Source of the DNA: Trochalopteron elliotii
Lineage: Eukaryota; Chordata; Aves; Passeriformes; Leiothrichidae
DNA: 64,000 nt
Direction of reading: 5' to 3'
Assembly: GCA_024734555.1 (NCBI GenBank)
Contig: JANPWX010000151.1
Coordinates: forward strand, 356,567-420,566
Below are positions 39,401 through 51,300 of the stretch, piece by piece. The first letter of the stretch is position 1, and every line of letters begins with the position of its first letter. The notes beneath the pieces were generated by a model. It did not search any database. It was given only the letters and a program-made list of their open reading frames with translations, and was not told where the DNA came from. A program made the translations under genes and the position numbers.

Positions 39401-42400
39401 ATTTTACCTCTTGGAGCCTCCCAGCACAGTGCAGAAACAAAAAGGTGTGGAAAGGAATTTCACAGTCAATGAGGAGAACAGCATCTCTTCTACTATTTAT
39501 TATTCATTATTGCCTTTCCTGTATAGAACCAGGGAATACTTTCTTGTGTTCATCAGGAATAATTTCTTTTACGGTTTTAAGGTAAATTCTTTTTTGTGTT
39601 TGCTTTGGGCATTTTGTATGTCTCATTTTATAAAATCTAGAGTGATTCTTTCCCCCTTTGTAACATTATACCATTATACCATTATTCCCCCTTTCTAACC
39701 AGTACATTATGGTATAATAAACCATTATTTTGTTTATGCTATAAAGGGCTCAGAACTGGTTCTTTGCTGTACACAAATGTGAAAGAAATCACAGTCCCAT
39801 CCCTCAAAAGCTTAGTAGGAAAATACTAATATCTTTGGGTTCATCCCTTTTCTGGAAACTAAATTTAGCCTTTAATATCTTTTAAAGAGAAGTCACAACA
39901 TTTTGGTAAATTATTTATCCAAGCCAGAAAAGATGCTCAGTAGAATCTTAGTTGGGGGTTTTATCTGACTTGCTAAGGCTTCTGAAAATGGCTTGTTCTC
40001 CACTTTGAAGGGATAAACTGAAAAATATTTTGCTATTTCAGTAATGCTGGGAGTTATAATAGTTCTTTGGTCCTGAGTTTAGAAAAATGCCCAGAGTAGA
40101 GCATCTGTTAGCACAATTTACCCAGTACAGCTTGAAGGCAAAGAACCCAATGTTAATCAGGTCTGCAGAATTGCTACATTATGAAGTCATCAAAGGACTT
40201 CATAGTAATAGTAATACTAAACAACAAGTATGCACATAACATGATATTTGGATGAGTTTTGCAATTATACTCTCTTTCTGGGGGTGCTGTGTTTAATTTT
40301 GGGGTTTTTTTTAAAGAGACACAGGATATGAATATTGAAGTGTTTCATTTGGGAGCTGGATAAAGTTGAATAGAGTAAAAGTAAAAAAACAATGTGTTCA
40401 TACCTGTGAGTGCCCTGCCCATGGCTGCAGTGGGAGCTGAGAGCTCATTCTGTCAGATGAAGCACAGCATTGCTGAAAGACTGCTCTACTCTACCATTTT
40501 CTCTCATTATAGGAACTTGGTTATACACAGAAATATTTAATTCAAAACATGGGTAATCAAAAGTTGATTTACTGGTAAAGACTGCTTCTGATGACAAGCT
40601 TAGGACCAACTGTAGTCCATAACAAAAAGGAATTCTCAGGTGGGAAGTAAAGACCTTCCTTTTACTAAACATATCCACTGCCATAGCACCAAAGGTATTA
40701 AGACCACTTTTTCCAGGTGGAGTTTTACAGAACCAGATCCAGAACTAAATTGCATGATGCCCACCTTCTGCAACCAATAAAACTGATCTCTGATATACAG
40801 AAATTATTATTCATTATCAAGAATCTACTCTCCACCCTGCTCAGAAAAGAACTGAGGTCTTGGAAAAGTAATACATGGTCATGGACCTAAAGATTGTATA
40901 ATAGACTCCAAGTAATTAAATGAAGATATAATGGACAACCTGAATGCTAAATACCTGGAGCTTGTTTCCTTACCTGCTTAGCAGGTGTATTAATAACAAA
41001 GGAAATTAATTTGGTGTCTGTTACAACTAATATTAAAAAATGGTTGTCCCAATAATTCTATGTACCTAAGCATTTACATTATATTTCATGTAAATAAAGA
41101 ATTTATATGCAAAAGGTGTGAAAATAAAGGCACAGAGAGTTAGAAGATAGTTTAGTTGGTCATTGAGCCGAATATTTCATGTCCTTAATGCCCCTAGCAG
41201 ATGCTTGCCTTCTGTGTCAATAGTGTATTAAAAGAAAATTGCCTCATCCATAAGCTGCTTTCTATTTCAGATTAAAAAATATGTACAGTCTTTCAAGAAG
41301 ACATTGCACTGTAGAAATCAATAGCAGGTTGCTTTGATAGAGTGAAAATAAAAGAGATTAGGAACATGAAAAACATCAGGGAGTGCCAAAGCTGCTCCTT
41401 CAGTCCAAAATTATTCCCTGGTTTAAGTTAAAAAGGAAGACAAAGATCACCTCAACTCTTCCCATGTGTGTCACAACATTTTTAAGGTATAATAGTGTAC
41501 ATTAAATCAAGCATAATAGTTTATATTAAATAAAGCATAAGGTATTTTAGGAGTACTGTCATACCTTGGACACCTGTGTGTTGTCTGGTGAGCACTGCAT
41601 CAAGCTGACTTTGCAGACAAATATTCTGTCTTTGTCTCAGTCCTGCTGGGTGGACAGTGATGTTCTTGTGGGTTTTCAGGGCTGGTTTGGCTGGAAAAGA
41701 AAGGATGAAATGAGGGCATGTTCACCATATACTTGTCAAGGATTCACACAGGGGAGTTGCCACATTCATCCTCACGAGATTGACAAGCAGTCTAAATATT
41801 CTGTGAAATTCATCCATATCTAAATAGCTGAAATGCCCATTCTAACCACAGATTTTCTCTAACTAATTAGTTCTTCCATTTGTAATCGGAGAAAATGACT
41901 CTCTTTACAGAAATGTCAGCTGAAAACCAGGAGAATGATACCAATGCACCTGATATTTAGATGGACTAAGGTGCTCATGAAGTTCAAGCCATGAACCTGC
42001 TATTTCACAGGGGTGCTGGGGTGATGTGGACTGCAATTAATGCTGTCAGAGGAAGCAGGCAGTTCTGCTCATGGGCTGCACTTGGTCATGTGGCTTTTGC
42101 AGTCAATAGCTCTCTAGCACAATTCTGGGGGTTAATTCTCCACCAGGATAATTATTCAGACACTGAATTATGCCCACAGTCTTCTTTGGCAAAATTTCTG
42201 CTCCATGTTTATACTTCTTGTTTAGTATTACTATTACAGCTCTGCATATCCATATTCCCACCCAGCCCCACAGCCCAGATTTGGGTGGGATAATTCAGTT
42301 AAACAAAACACTCTCCATCCAAAGCACAGCAGCTTGGGGGTGATTCACAATTGCCAGAACCTCTGGAATTTTCTCTAGTTCTTCTGAAACAATTTTCTCC

Positions 42401-42818
42401 TTTCTTTCAGAGCAGGCTGCTTGCTGATTTGACAAATGGTTCCAGCCTCCCTGAAGCTGAATCTTCCTTTTATTAGCATTTTGTTTACGAACCTCCTCTG
42501 GTTTCTACCTCCTCTCCTGTCCCTGGGCTGAAACTGCAGCAAATTGCTCCATCCAGCCCATCCCCATCCAGCTGTGGGAAGTTGCTCAGCTCCACTTACT
42601 CCCCACAGTCTGTCCCAGACAAAACCCAGATGAGTTGTTAGCACAGGTGAGAAGAGGCTTCCTGTCCTTTCCCCTCCAACTTGGATTGTAAATCTGAAGT
42701 AGGAATATTTATTCTCTCCTTGATTGAGGGAGGTGTTTTTTGTGATCTCTGCTGGGTTCCCAGGATGGACACAGCAACACATCCCTCAGCCAGAGGCTGC
42801 AGCCCGTGATCTCACAAA
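36407..42818. other. Intronic DNA, possible conserved non-coding stretches
   Basis: No gene was recognised. The part at about 37180-37880 is A/T-rich without simple repeats and contains TTAATTGAAG, CAATTATCAT and CAGCTGCTGCAATAAA-type words, the texture of conserved non-coding DNA. A small tandem (CCATTATA, three times) lies at 39669-39690. Confidence 0.5.
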
Positions 42819-43293
42819 CTCACAAACCCTGAGTTCTACAGCACTTCAAGCTAACAAATTAAAAATGGCCCCCCATCTCTTTCTCTCTAAAAGCCTTTTA
42901 AGGATAAACTGTCCAGTTAAGAGATGACATCTAAATTATTTTTACTTTTAACCCAATAACCAACCACCCATTGCCCGATTTGGGGGATTTTTCTATCCAA
43001 TTACAAAACATCACCCAGACCCATGGAGAAGAAGGTGAAAAAGAAGGACTGGCTTCGGCCCTAAATCCTCCATCTTGCTTTATATATATTACTATATTCT
43101 AAACCCTTAAACTCTAAGTTTTCCCCCCTGTGTTATCACACACTTCTATTCAAACTCCACACCTACAATCCCAGTGCTGTTATTCAATTTTGGAAGCCTT
43201 TTCCAAGGCCTCAGGTCAAATTCAGTGTTTTCTTGGAGGTCAGTGCCTGTCAGCACAGAAAGGCTGAAATTCTCAGTGCCCAGAGTTCCAAGA
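42819..43293 (-). mobile_element. Solo LTR, ERVK-like family A, long U3 form, truncated copy 2
   Basis: The element aligns with copies 1 and 3 from CTCACAAACC to the U3 terminus TTCCAAGA (TTCCAACA in copy 1). The ~115 bp that in the sister copies hold the AATAAA signal and the 3' terminus are missing, so the element is truncated at its 3' (U5/R) side. An 8-base word CTCACAAA is duplicated right at the break (42811-42818 and 42819-42826). No target-site duplication can be found because one end is lost. Confidence 0.85.
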
Positions 43294-46200
43294 GGCAGAG
43301 GGGACTCCAAAGGCAAAGCCCTGCAGCTCCAGGGCAGCAACCACATCCATCCTCACTCCAGGCTGCTCCTTGAGGCCAAGTGTGAGAGCAAGACACCTGA
43401 AAGCTCAGTCTGCTGAATCTGTGGGTTCCAACTAAACTGATGAGGGGAGGACAGATAAAAAGAGAAACAAAATATTTGCAGCTGTTCAAATAGGAAATTT
43501 CTGTGTCATTCAGACCTCAAAATCAGATTTTTTTTCAGGCATCAGCACATGTTGCTGCACTGGTTTTTACAGGACACCAGATGCTGATCTGATTTGCTTC
43601 ACAGAAGCCATTAACAATCCAGCAGATTTAGGAGGCTGCTGATAAGAGAAGGAACAGCAGCTCTGTAAAATTGTCTCATTAAACATCAGTGAGGTTGAAA
43701 TGGGAGCTTTCATCTACATTTGATCTCTTCCCAAATATGTGGAGTGGTTGAACCTGCCCATTTTCCTGAATAATGAAACTATTACATTAAACCTTTCAGA
43801 AAGTAGTAGATTGATTCACCATCCTTCACTGAAGAGGCAGTTGTAGAGATTTTTTTTAATTGCATTTTTTTTTAATGTCAAAGCTTTGGAGGCTACTGCT
43901 GACATTTACTTACGTGGTTTTAATTAAATATTATTTCCAATGCACCTGAAGCTGTTGTAAAAAGATTTTTTTTTAAAGTATGCTGTATCAGCAAACCCAA
44001 CCAAACATTCCACCTGAAGCTGACAAGGTATAAATGTAAGTTTAGAGAGCAGTTGTAGAAAAGTGTAAATATTCTCCACTTGATCTTTTAGTTTCTCAGT
44101 TCTGCCTAACAGATCCTTTCTCAGACATGCTGGATTCTCCTTTGGGAGGCAGTTCCTTTGATGGAACTGCTCCAGGCTCCCTTTGAATGGAAGCAGTAGA
44201 GCACTCCCCAGCAAGCTTGCTGTCATTTAATGACAACAACAGAATTCAGATCAGAAATACTCCTAAAAAGAGGTATTACATTTAAGAGTGGCCTTTTCAA
44301 AGGAAGTTACAACCAGTAACTTGTATTTCCCACCTCTGTGATCAAAGTTTGTAGCTTGCTGAAATTTTGGAAGCAGGGAGGTGATGCTGTTCTGAGTTTT
44401 TATTAAAGTTGTGGCGGGTTTAGGTATTTGCCACAGGGCTTTTCTAAGTGACATTGTCAGCACGATGGCAAAGGCTGACATCCACAGCTGAGATGTTTCA
44501 GTATCCTCAAGGGATTTAAGTGCTTTGGGGATTTCTACCCTCATTCCTTGACATTCCTTGAAATATCACTTATAGCAGAAGAAATCACAGCAAATACACA
44601 CATGAATAACGCAATTTACAATTAAAGGAGAACTAAACATTCCTAGGGATTGATATAAACCAGAACAATTGGATCCAAACATAAACAGCCTTTCAGACAG
44701 GCTGAGATCTGGTTACAATCTTTATAGCTGAAGCATCTCTAAATACCCCTGAAAGGAATGTATAACAACTTGCACTGTAATGCCTGAGTCACCTTCCAGC
44801 TGAGGTGGTGCAAGACAGCACTGAATATTTGGATACTAGGAGCTGTAAAATAAATGGCCAGTTTTGGGATAAGTAAGGGAGAAAGTCAATAAAAAGTTCA
44901 AATTTCCCAGGAAGTTTCCCAGGAAGTTTCAGTCCAAGTGCTCGAGCAAGGAAACTGCAACAAAATTTGGGGAAATCAGTTGTTTCTGCTGGTAAACTGA
45001 AAGAAGGAGGCAGATTTAGTTTCTACACACTAAAAGGCTTGCTGGGCAGATTGGATAAAGCTTATGATCACAGATCCCAAAGAGGAGCTGCCACACTGGT
45101 TTTTGTACAAGGACAGTCAGACCTGTCTGGAGTAGAGATGAGATAGTTACGTTTAGCTGTTTTAATAAGCTGCTCCTCATCATGCATAAATATAGCCTGA
45201 TCAGTAATTAATCTGGGGCTGACTATGAATTTTAGTGAAAAAACTAATTAATGTGAATTTTAATGAAAAAACAATGAGTTTTTTCTTTGAACAGGCTCAA
45301 CTATATTTTGCTGCCTGTTCATTCTGGTCTCTCTTCGTGTCACTGTGCCAAGTATAATAAAATTAACTTTTTGGGGAGACCAAGTGTGAACATACTCACT
45401 TATCAGCAATAAAGCTTTGCTTCAGTGCTTACACATCACCAGGAGTCATCTCAGGAACCTTTTGTCTCAATCAGTGGTGCAGATGTTGAGGAGACAAGCT
45501 GCACCTCGTGGCTGTGCACAGAGCAAACACCACACAGGGCTCCCAAAAATAAACCAGTTAGTTTGTAAAGACAATTAATATGATCATCAGTGTTGATTAA
45601 CAGCAATAAAATGTGCAATGATCACACATCACGGGAAGACAAGACTCTTAACTGCAATTTTATTCTAATTTGGCTGAGCACGAAAGGATAAGTCTGTGAG
45701 ATTTTAGGACAAGCTGATATGCTTTATTTGAATGCTCATGTGAAAGAAATAGGAAATAATATTGCCAAAAGCAGTAGCTTATCCTGTTGAAATTGGGAAG
45801 ATTTCAAGAGATCTTAGAGGGTATTATTAATTGAGGGTGTTTGAGAAAATAATAATTTAGTCTTGGGAAAAATGTCAGAAAATGCAGGACTGTTCATATT
45901 TTTGTTGGATTTTCTAGTATTTTTTGGTGGTTAGTAATGGAAAATGAAAATATTTCACTTTAAAATGGAAAAGGAATATGCTGCTGTTGGGAAAAAGTTT
46001 AGACTACTCTGCAAGCCAGTTAATATTGTCACTGAAAGAAGAGCAACAGAAAACCAACAGGCCTGCAGGTTTTCCTCTGTGCTGGTACAGAAACAGACCC
46101 TTATTCCACTATATTGGTGGTAAAAGCAGCATTTCTCATTTCTTTCTGAACTAGCTTTCACTTTTGTAAAGGTCCTGCACAACTTCCAAGTCCATTCTTT

Positions 46201-47317
46201 TTCTTAAATGAAAGGCTTGTAATAATATATGGCATTAAAAGAAAGGGGAAAAACCAATTCTATGGATCAGAGTCTGTCATGGCTAAAAAAAAAAAAAAAA
46301 GAAAAAATTAAAAAGCACAAACTCCATCCTCTCTTAGTTTGGAAGGTTTTCCTAAAAAAATGGAGCCACAGAAGACAAATGAGCCTCTGACTGAAAGGAA
46401 GAGTAATTCTATGATAATAAATATCACAGAAGACAGAGAGTCAGCTTTTCCCTGAACATTTTAGATACATCACCCCTGCCATGACATTTAGCTGGGGCAG
46501 GAGAACCCACTCCCACTTGATGATCTGGGAAACCTCATTAAGCCAAATTCTGCTCCTGGACACAATTCCAGGAGCTGTTCAAAGGCCATATGGAGCTCTG
46601 CATGCAGCTGACAAGGCCCAAAGTTCTGCAAATGCTTTACCAGAGTGTAATAAAGATCTTGTAACATTGCATTTTGCAAATGAGGAAGTGGAGACACAGA
46701 CAGAGACACCGTGGTCTCCTCCCAGGGATTGTTTCAGGCAAAGATAAAATGAGCTTCACACCAGAGGCCACTCATTCCATCTTTAGATTGTGCTATTGCT
46801 TTTTGTAAATATTTACCCATTTCATATCCCAGATATGGCTGAGAGGGAAGGCTGTAGTAGCACAAATACAAATATGTTTTTCACTTGTATTTTACTACAC
46901 ACTAGTGATGGCAAAACCTTTGCACTGTGGTGGCATCTTCAAGAGTAATAATGATCACCCTGGCATGGAGAAACCATTTAAAACACTTATCACAGTGAGA
47001 ATTTACTTTATTAAGAATTAGTGAGAGTGTGTTTTAACTTGTACACGCTGTCTGAGTGCTCACTTCCACACTGTGAGGAATTCCTCTAGATGGGAAGCAT
47101 TCCTCAGACAAAATGATTTTATAATCTGACACAAAATCGAGCAGAACAATGAATTGACTTGGCTGAAATGGATTAAAAATTGTGAGGGAAGTTTGCTGAA
47201 CACTAGTGAACACTGTAAGCCTGATTCCATCCTCATTCTGCATAATAAATGTTTGGTAACAAAGCAGAATAAAAGTGAAACATATCTTCATACTTATAGA
47301 GGAGAAAGAGGTATACT
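43294..47317. other. Intronic DNA, nothing firm recognised
   Basis: Small local duplications are seen at 44908-44935 (CCCAGGAAGTTT words) and 45232-45275 (GAATTTTARTGAAAAAAC twice). A run of 16 A bases lies near 46285. No gene was recognised. Confidence 0.55.
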
Positions 47318-47464
47318 GGAAAAAAAAGGAAAAAAAAGAGAAAAAGGGATAAAAAGGGAAAAAAAGGAAAAAAAGGAAAAAAGGAAAAAAGGGAAAAAGG
47401 GAAAAAAAAGGAAAAAAAGGAAAAAAGGAAAAAAGGAAAAAAAAGGAAAAAAAAGGAAAAAAGG
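47318..47464. repeat. Homopurine (GGAAAAA)n tract
   Basis: A- and G-only sequence with one T at 47350; the 114 bases from 47351 to 47464 are uninterrupted purines arranged as GG or GGG followed by four to eight A. It produces a Lys-rich frame on + and a Phe-rich frame on -, both artefacts. Confidence 0.95.
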
Positions 47465-48191
47465 TACTTTTATGGGAGACCCAGTATGGAGGAAAAAAAT
47501 GCATTATTGAAGTTGGGATACACAATTGTAGAACTGAAGGAACCTAAAGATAAAGCAGCTTCATGAAACCTGAAAATATAGAAAATAATTTTTCACAAAA
47601 ATCCATCTCCGCTGTCTATCTTATGCCCTTGGGAGTTACTTATGTATTTTGTCTGCATAGAACAGAGTGAAATTCATCTTTGGAGTATTTTGCTGCTGGC
47701 TGGGAAATCAAGAAGATTCTCATAAAGAGAAGCTACTAAGTGCATTTCAAACTCCCTGGGCTCAGCATTTCTCGTGGCAATGAGTAGCTTTTGGCTAAAA
47801 GTGAGCTGCAAATGTCATGCTAGGAGCTAACAAATGGTATGTGGGAAAGCAGCAACAAGATTGTGCTACTTCTCATCCTCGGTTCAGATCTATCCCACAT
47901 GGCTCTTGGTCAAAAGCCTTTTCCCATCCAGATGTATCTGGAGATGAGCCAGGAGAGTGGAGAGTGGAGAGTGCAGCTTGTGGCTGCATCCTAACTGGCT
48001 CTGACTGGGATTTGTGCTGTTGATTTTGGACATAGAGTCATTCTCAGGGTGTTTAGACAAAAACATCTCCAGTAGGAGCAGCCATGCAGAGCAATGGGAC
48101 CATCAGTGAGACCCTGCCCAGCAGAGCTGTCTCTGTCCCAGCTCCAGCCCTGGGATCATCAGCAGCCCCGCAGCAAGCCATGGTTTTCCAG
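47465..48191. other. Intronic DNA, nothing recognised
   Basis: This is unique-looking sequence between the purine tract and the minisatellite. A GGAGAGT word is tandemly repeated near 47957-47972. Confidence 0.55.
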
Positions 48192-48349
48192 CCTGAAGCC
48201 TCCCTTGAGTTCTTGGGAAGCTTCTTTTCCATCCTGAAGCCTCCCTTGAGTTCTTGAAAAGCTTCTTTTCCATCCTGAAGATTCCCTTGAGTTCTTGAAA
48301 AGGTTCTTTTCCAGCCTGAAGCCTCCCTTGAGTTCTTGGAAAACTTCTG
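48192..48349. repeat. 41-bp minisatellite, about 4 copies
   Basis: Units starting CCTGAAG recur at 48192, 48233, 48274 and 48315, exactly 41 bp apart, with a few substitutions; the last is partial. Since 41 is not a multiple of three, open frames crossing it change phase at each unit, which argues against coding. Confidence 0.92.
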
Positions 48350-51300
48350 TGGGTGATGATGAGGCCACTACTGTTCTTCAGCCTGTTGTGAGGTTGGGAC
48401 AGTGGCACTGCTGTCCCTGGCACCTCAGCCCCTTGGGAACACATCTCTGGCAGCACCTTCAAGCAGAAAAAGATCCCCTGTTGGTTTGTGAGAGTCAGAA
48501 GAAGATGCAGTACCCAGTGATGTTAAACTGTTTGTGTTCACTGCGTTGTAACAAACTCTGAGGCAGTAATTACATCCCTGAGGTAATGTAACTGCACTAA
48601 TAGCATGAGAAATTTGATCTGCCCATTTCCTGGTTTTGGCCACAGCTCATGAAATCACAACTATCCAATGCAGGTCCTGGATAAAAGGGCCATTCTCCTC
48701 TACCTACACAGCTATTTTTGGTTCTTCACAGCTTATAAATAAAATAATCTTTGAGAGTGGAGTTGGCCAGGAGTTCTTTTCCAACCAAATGACAAGTGCC
48801 TCTTGGGGAGGCAAGAAAAGTCAAAATAATGTTTGAATCACAACTCTGTGTTTGAAATATTCCAAAATGAACCCATGTTCCTAAAAAAAAGAAACACAAA
48901 TACTCTGAGTTTGATCCTGTCCCTGGAGAAGCATTCATAGCCCCTGTGACTTCCATGGAGCTATGCCAAATTACACGAGCTGGATATTTGCTCTAGGCCA
49001 TTTTGCTATCACAAACAGCAGCTTCATGATAAGGATCACAACATATTTCTGAAAGGAGGGCAAGTGTCACTGATAGGCTGGTTGCAAAAATGTCATTCAT
49101 TAATAAAAAGGTCACGAGTGACTGCAGGGGGTACAAACAAAATATTTCACTTTTTTGGAGAGTCATATCGAAATCCTGTTAATTGTGTCTATCAAACATC
49201 TTCTCAACCTTTTCAAAGGTCTGTCTCCCTGCAATTTAAAGGAACTGGTTGAAAAGAGCCTCCCCTTTCAGCCCCTGAGTACACCCTGGGAAGGCAAGGA
49301 CTAAAATTACAAGGTTAGAGGGAACCTGGGCATTAAAAAGTGCCTCAGACCAAAGCCCAGTGTGTGCAAAACACAGGTCTGAGTACACCAGCAGCATTGT
49401 TGTTCTAAAAAGTAGAGAATTACCTGCTCAGGCAATTACAGACTACATTTTGAAGCAGCACACCCTCAGCAGTGTGAGAGTGTAGACACTAAAAGCATGA
49501 AGTGTGTTGCCCAATCCAGAGCACAGTAGCATCCTCAGAAAAAAAGAGCCCCCAAGAAAATCGAGTCAAAAGAGATGCAATCTCACAGCATCAAGCATGA
49601 AATGACTGAATACTTGACTTCCTCAGTCACTCCTACCTTAGGCAATGAAAGCGAGCTTACACTACAGGGTGAGAAGGAAAATTTATGGGAATTGTGGAAA
49701 TAAATCACAGTGTTTTACTTGTCCATGTGTGCAGGAATTTCTCAGAATCCAGAATTTTTTTTTTGTTCTTGTTTCAAACACAAACAAGGAATGTGTCCTG
49801 AATTAGTGCAAACTTTTAAGCTTGTTTTTCCAAGACAAAGAGCTGTAGCATAAGTAAGAACACTCTATTCTAGGGGTCACAAAAACTGTCTAACTCCTTG
49901 ATTTGGATAGTAATAAAGGTGAAGGTCTCCAATTCTTACACAGTACATAATCCAAAATGAAATTAAATTGTAAATAAATCACAAAACACTGAAGATTTTA
50001 TACTATGTCACTCTGCCCCCTCTTCCACCCAACTGATGTTAATGAGCAAGTATGAATGAGTAGTCCTAAAATCAACTAATGGCAGGGAGAACCACAAAGT
50101 ATTTGTACAGTTTTTCCTGTTCCCTGCCTGACCTGCTCTGCTTTCTGTCAGTGTCTGCTTGCAGGGGTAGGGTTTGTCTTTCTGTGCCTTGGTTTATGTA
50201 GTGTCACAAATGCTGATATTGATCTCCTGCAGCCAAGGGCTCTGTTTGATCTGGAGCATGTGTGTTATTTTCATCAGGGCCTTTCCAGTCATTTGATTCA
50301 TTTGTTTTGCACAAAGCAGGATTGTGACTGGGCACTGAGAAGGGGGAAGTTGTATGTTCAGGGTAAGATTTAGCAATTCCTATATTTCCTGTAAGACAGA
50401 GGCTATTTTGAGTTTCGCTTTTTATGCTTTCTTTGGGGGAAAAAAAAATTCTACCTAGCCAAAGCAGAGGGCAATGGCATCTAATTTTCCCATCCACTGC
50501 TTGTAAAATATTTATTAAATAAACTTTTACCTTCTCCCTTCTTAACTCTCAAATAATTCTGGGACAGAGTAATCTGGTTCTGTGTGTAAATGTCATTCCC
50601 AGTCAGAGAAAACAACTGCCTTTGACAAAACAGCACATCTTCCTTCTTCACCACAGCATTGCTTTCCCACTGGCTGTTGTTTAAAAGGCAAAACAAATGT
50701 TTTGCCTGTGGGAGCAATTTAAGATGAGATAAACTGTGGGTATTGGCCTCTCAAAGATCATCCCAAGCTGATGTTACAACCTTGTTCTGATGGTTTGGGA
50801 ACTTTCCTGTAGCAATATCCATAGAAATGGTTTAGTATTGGATCATCCAGCAGGATTATGAATCTGTGCCACTGTCACAGGTGGGCATTCTGCTAAGTGG
50901 GCTCTGACTCACTTGCCATTTGCACTCTTGGAAGGAGGGAAATCCTTGGAGATGCATCTCAAAGGTATTAGTAGGAAACAACTCATATTCATCTGCAAGA
51001 AGCAGGAAAAAAGCAGAAATCCCAAAGTTCTGAGATTACATCATCATCCCCATAGGAATATTATTATAGGGCCACAGTTACTCCAGGGCTGTGGGATACC
51101 CTGTGAATGTAAATTTAGGTGTCAAGTCCCATAAAAAGTCTCCTGTGGAGGAGATGTTGAGGGAGACTGAGACTAGAGCCATGTAGAGCACTACAGGGAA
51201 TTTCTAACACCACTTCATACCTGCACTCAGCCAGAGAGAGAGAGAACCAGCTCTCTCCACTGCTCCTTGTGCAGCCAGGCAAGCAGCAGGCACAGCCCAG

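Noticed and set aside
40876..40892. Estrogen response element candidates (GGTCA half-sites, for example GGTCATGGACC)
   Set aside because: RERG is estrogen-regulated in mammals, so I looked for GGTCAnnnTGACC, but found only half-sites or wrongly spaced pairs in the parts inspected. A motif scan is needed to exclude one.
32760..43293. LTR copies 1 and 2 (same strand, about 9.5 kb apart) as the two ends of one provirus
   Set aside because: Copy 1 has its own target-site duplication on both sides, another LTR lies between them, and no gag, pol or env sequence was recognised in the interval.
46408..46440. ATTCTATGATAAT word as a CR1 tail
   Set aside because: It is a single short word with no upstream CR1 sequence.
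47034..47525. 163-codon Phe-rich frame on - and 118-codon Lys-rich frame on +
   Set aside because: Both are created by the homopurine tract at 47318-47464.
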